Assembly: GCA_949358305.1 (NCBI GenBank)
Contig: OX442314.1
Location: forward strand, 46,818,581-46,882,580
DNA: 64,000 nucleotides
Origin: Strigamia acuminata
Taxonomy: Eukaryota; Arthropoda; Chilopoda; Geophilomorpha; Linotaeniidae
Direction: 5' to 3'
Shown here piece by piece: positions 60,801 through 64,000 of the stretch. The first letter of the stretch is position 1. The number at the start of each line of letters is the position of its first letter. The notes below the pieces were generated by a model. That model did no database searches. It saw only the letters and a program-made list of their open reading frames with translations, and was not told the DNA's origin. The position numbers and the translations under genes were made by a program.

Positions 60801-62312
60801 ACGAACTCAATAATTTTCAAATTTCAGTTGAAAATGCATTTTTTTCAAATTTTTTCTCGTGAAATTTCATTTTTTCAGTTGAAAATGCATTTTTTTTTAA
60901 ATCTTTTCTCGTGAAAAAAAAAAAAAATTGAAAATTGATGAAGGTTATTTGGTTATTTGGTTATTATTCAACTCGATCCAATTCCTTAGTAAGGAAAGAA
61001 AATGTTTGAAAATATAAAAAAGCAAGTTTTTGAAAAAGGCTTCTATTTATATTGGTCTTCAAATCGCCGCCAGAGTGCACTACTATCGCATATTGTTTCG
61101 TGTTTGCCGTGATCGTGCCAAAAAACCTTGAACAAAGTACTTTTTCTAGACAATATTAAAAAACAAAATATATGGGCAGATAGGAATTTTCATTTCAACC
61201 AGATTTAGCCTGGTTTCAGAATTTTTAGAACGTTTTTTGGTATCGAAAACATCAAAATCCGTATTGGGCGAACATTAAAGGACACAGGTTCCGCCAGGTG
61301 GCGTTGCGGTTTGAAAAATTACATTACAGGTCACGTTACACAAACCGTATGTATCTGTATGACCGAATTCAAATGTGATTCAACATGACGAAATAAATCT
61401 AACTGTTGTGTTCAAATATTGTAAAATATGTGTCAACAAAATCGAAAATTCAAATTTCTTACACCTAACCTGAATTCCAGCGAAATTAAGTCCCGAAATT
61501 AAGCCTAATCTAACTCTTGATTGTGTGTCTGTCATCTCATATTTTTTAAGCCTTAAAAAATAACCTTAAAAAAGCTTAAAAAACCTAACCTTTCCTTAAC
61601 CAAATAACTTATTTTCTCCCGGAAATGCAATTTTAATTCCACTTGCATTTCCCACTTGAAAACTCGTTTTTTCTCTCTCGTGAAAATTCATTTTTTCACT
61701 TGAAAATGCATTTTTTTTTTCACTTTATCTCGTCAAAATGCAGTTTTATACACAGAAACACATTTTTGTCTCGTGAAAATGCTTTTTCACTTGGATTTAT
61801 TTCACTTGAAAACGTTTTTTTTTCGTGAAAATTCATTTTTTCTCGTGAATATTCATTTTTTCTCGTCAAAATCCATTTTTGTTTAATTTTTTCTCGTAAA
61901 AATTTATTTTTTCACTTAAAAACACATTTTCTCAGTTGAAAATGCATTTTTCCCGAAAAATCAGCGATTTTTCCCTAAAAATAATCATTTTTCTTTAAAA
62001 ATGATCATTTTTTCCTAAAAATCACCGATTTTTCCCTAAAAATCACCGATTTTTCCCTAAAAATGATCACTTTTTCCCTAAAAATGATCACTTTTTCCTA
62101 AAAATCACCGATTTTTTTGCAAAAAACGAGAAAAACAAAAAAAAATGTTAATTTTTGAGAAAAAAATGTTAATTTTTGAGAAAAAAATGTCAATTTTTGG
62201 GACAAAATGTCATTTTTTGAGACAAAATGTCATTTTTTGTGACAAAATGTTAATTTTTGAGAAAAAAATGTCAATTTTTGGGACAGAATGTCAATTTTTG
62301 GGACAAAATGTC
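57868..62312. repeat. Tandem 4.4-kb unit, copy 2
   Basis: 4445 bp, starting ATAATACGG. It matches the start of copy 3 at an exact offset of 4445, and copy 1 apart from the first ~1.1 kb. Confidence 0.92.
59620..60064 (-). CDS. LRR-like terminal exon, copy 2
   Basis: Same acceptor, frame, LRR-like motif, acidic linker and hydrophobic end as the exon at 55175-55619. The translated parts are identical. Being identical while other parts of the unit have diverged indicates recent duplication or gene conversion rather than proven selection. Confidence 0.45.
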
Positions 62313-62684
62313 ATAATACGGTAGAACTTTTCTTTAATTTCTTTTCTGTATGTTTGAAAAGTGATTTTTGTATGAAAATGATTTCTTTAAAAAAACCACG
62401 CCAACTAAAAGAAAAAACAAAAAATTATTTCTTTTATTAATTATCTTGTTTCATCTCATTCCAATAAAATAACAATTTGCATTGAATTCTCCATCATTTT
62501 GTTTAAAAAACAAACTAAGCATTGCAAATCAAGTTTCAATACCCGACAATTATTTTAGTTCTTGGCATTACCACTTAAAAATATTTCAATTAGGATTGCC
62601 ACAACAAACCACATCATTCTTTTTAAATTACAAGATAAACACATCCCAAACATTCCAGCTATATAACCCCAACCTTTTCTCCAT
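62313..62684. repeat. Tandem 4.4-kb unit, copy 3 (first 372 bp)
   Basis: Identical by eye to 57868-58239, then cut at CTCCAT by the LTR at 62685. Confidence 0.92.
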
Positions 62685-63645
62685 TGCTGCGATCCGGGTT
62701 TTTATCCACTTAATTTCTAATAAATTAAGCAGAAACCGCAGGTGAATGCTATAAAAGACTTACAATCGGCGGCCTTAAATTATCTAGGGGTTAAGTTTAA
62801 GGAAAAGAAATAAAAAGACAGTTTTATTAATAAAAATCACAAATATGTATTTATTCGTTTAAATTACAATGACTAGTTAAAAATATCACAATGGCGACAA
62901 GTCGCGAAATGAAATGAGCGGGAACAATGGAAGGGCTTGCAACGACTGTTGCAAGCTACAAAGCGCTAAAATGGCGCTTAAACAACACACAGTTGTTAGG
63001 CGAAGGCGAATTGTCTTCGTTTGCTGAACTCACGAACGATGGTCGAAGACGATGGTTCTCGTGGGCTCCTTCTACGGCTCGTGCGACGGCTCGGCGGCGG
63101 TGGTTGACGGCTGTAGGCGTCCGGCTCTCGTACGATGGCGGTGGCTGTCGTTCGCGCGGCAGCGACGGCGATGGTTCACGATCGTCGGGAAACTTCTTCT
63201 TCTCGTTTGCTGGAATTAGCTACGGCTAATTCAAGCAGAATTGCTGGCTTTGTGCTTTGGGTGGCACAAAGATAGCAGGTGAAACTGAGTTACAACGGTC
63301 CTCTATCAATACGTATTGTCGGAGCAGATATCGCAGTGATGTTGAGGTTGTTGTTGTATTTTTCAGAGTCCCGATTTGAGCCAAGACGCGAGCCCAGCAC
63401 GCTTCAATATTGCGCAGAAAACCTGCGCACTTAGCTCAAATGGGTGCAACTAGTGGTTATTACACCATATTGCACCATAACGGCTAATAACCGTTTTCAC
63501 CCCGGACAACCTGGGGTGATATGTGCCTAGAGAGGATTTCTCCCCTCGGTCACATGATCTGACTTGGCGTGTGCCACAGTCAAATTAATTAGAAGATAAT
63601 TAATTTAATCTTCTAAGTTGGTGAATATTTTGAGATCACCACACA
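62685..63645 (-). repeat. Element D 3' LTR, 961 bp
   Basis: The left end TGCTGCGATC is fixed by comparison with the uninterrupted unit at 58240. The right end ACCACACA is followed by the purine run (AATGGGGGGA on the - strand, 63655-63646). TG...CA termini. Confidence 0.85.
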
Positions 63646-63695
63646 TCCCCCCATTTAAGACGAATCTTACATGGAGAGAAAATGAACGAACCAAT

Positions 63696-64000
63696 TTATG
63701 ATTCGTCCATGGTCTGAGTTCGCTCAGGCGTCAACGGGCGCATCATATCCGTGGTGTCGTCCCTCGGGTTGGACCGCTCGTTAACCGTACACAGGTCGCG
63801 ACCTGCGTTTGGTCCGGAGACCATTCCAGGGTTGACATGAAGCCAAACCTGGATGATTCTTGCCGAGTTCGCTCGGTTGAAGAATCCTAGCGCCGCGAAC
63901 TCGATTGGATCCTCTGGCGCTAATCGTGCTCTCAGGAGTCGATCATGGAGCACCGATGGTGGGCTTAACACCCGGATGTGGTCCTCGAGCCACATAAACA
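63696..64000 (-). CDS. Element D ORF3, C-terminal part (partial)
   Basis: The - strand frame is open from the window edge to a stop at 63696, 50 bp before the LTR, the same arrangement as in element B. It encodes WLED ... RLLRARL ... IIQVWLHVNPGMVSGPN, aligning with WLEN ... RLVAVRR ... IKEVWLHVNNGATSGPT at the end of element B ORF3. About 30-35% identity by eye over some 65 residues, with the WLHVN block strongest. The tails after this block differ. No known domain. The upstream part lies outside the window. Confidence 0.75.
   Translation of the reverse strand, partial: FMWLEDHIRVLSPPSVLHDRLLRARLAPEDPIEFAALGFFNRANSARIIQVWLHVNPGMVSGPNAGRDLCTVNERSNPRDDTTDMMRPLTPERTQTMDES

Larger units (their letters stand above)
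62685..64000 (-). mobile_element. Element D: 3' end of a three-ORF Ty3/gypsy element, runs off the window
   Basis: The LTR 62685-63645 lies next to a purine run and the C-terminal part of an ORF homologous to element B ORF3. The insertion point in tandem copy 3 is exact, giving a presumed target duplication CCAT (62681-62684) whose partner lies outside. Confidence 0.85.

Overview
This is a eukaryotic window, most likely from an arthropod nuclear genome. The evidence is a recognisable metazoan TFIIE-beta gene, short GT-AG introns, AT-rich spacers, scattered CCTAA/TTAGG-type tracts (insect-like telomere motif), and a dense load of Ty3/gypsy LTR retrotransposons plus hAT, BEL/Pao and MITE-like debris. 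There is no sign of bacterial operons, CRISPR arrays or rRNA, and I recognised no tRNA gene. The species assignment is inference.

Left part (1-6.2 kb): the 3' end of a Ty3/gypsy element on the + strand (element A). It has a broken integrase, a long spacer, two further ORFs downstream of pol (449 aa with paired CxxC motifs, and 211 aa), and a candidate 3' LTR. A small two-exon host-like gene follows (6228-6597).

6952-21851: a 14.9-kb, nearly intact three-ORF Ty3/gypsy element on the - strand (element B). It has 1020-bp LTRs differing at two adjacent bases and a 4-bp target duplication (AACC). Gag (1241 aa) and Pol (1723 aa) are joined by a textbook -1 frameshift signal: slippery A_AAA_AAC, 6-nt spacer, 10-bp stem. 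A 1015-aa third ORF sits where env would be but is not envelope-like. The polypurine tract is duplicated exactly inside pol, as a central PPT would be. The right edge of the window (62685-64000) holds the 3' LTR and the C-terminal end of a homologous third ORF from a second element, so ORF3 is conserved in this lineage. This three-ORF lineage is the best candidate for something undescribed.

21852-25165: host sequence with the intronless TFIIE-beta gene (- strand) and the last two exons of an unrecognised gene (+ strand). 25166-30612: element C, a compact 5.4-kb Ty3/gypsy element (- strand) with identical 263-bp LTRs, TTAT target duplication and one 1572-aa Gag-Pol ORF. It landed 24 bp after the stop codon of the host gene.

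30.6-53.4 kb: a repeat-rich mosaic. It holds a 39-bp minisatellite, palindromic 27-bp repeats, several copies of bromodomain-like exon pairs with RS/RGG-like exons, a solo LTR with TSD, a nested TIR element with 8-bp TSD, BEL/Pao integrase and hAT transposase relics, a large minisatellite, and a two-exon gene for a protein with an N-terminal hydrophobic leader (- strand, 47.8-48.8 kb).

53450-62684: a 4.4-kb unit in tandem (two full copies and the start of a third), each carrying an LRR-like exon. The third copy is interrupted by the right-edge LTR element. Coordinates of repeats and exons come from reading the sequence by eye. Homology calls rest on motif recognition, not on database searches.
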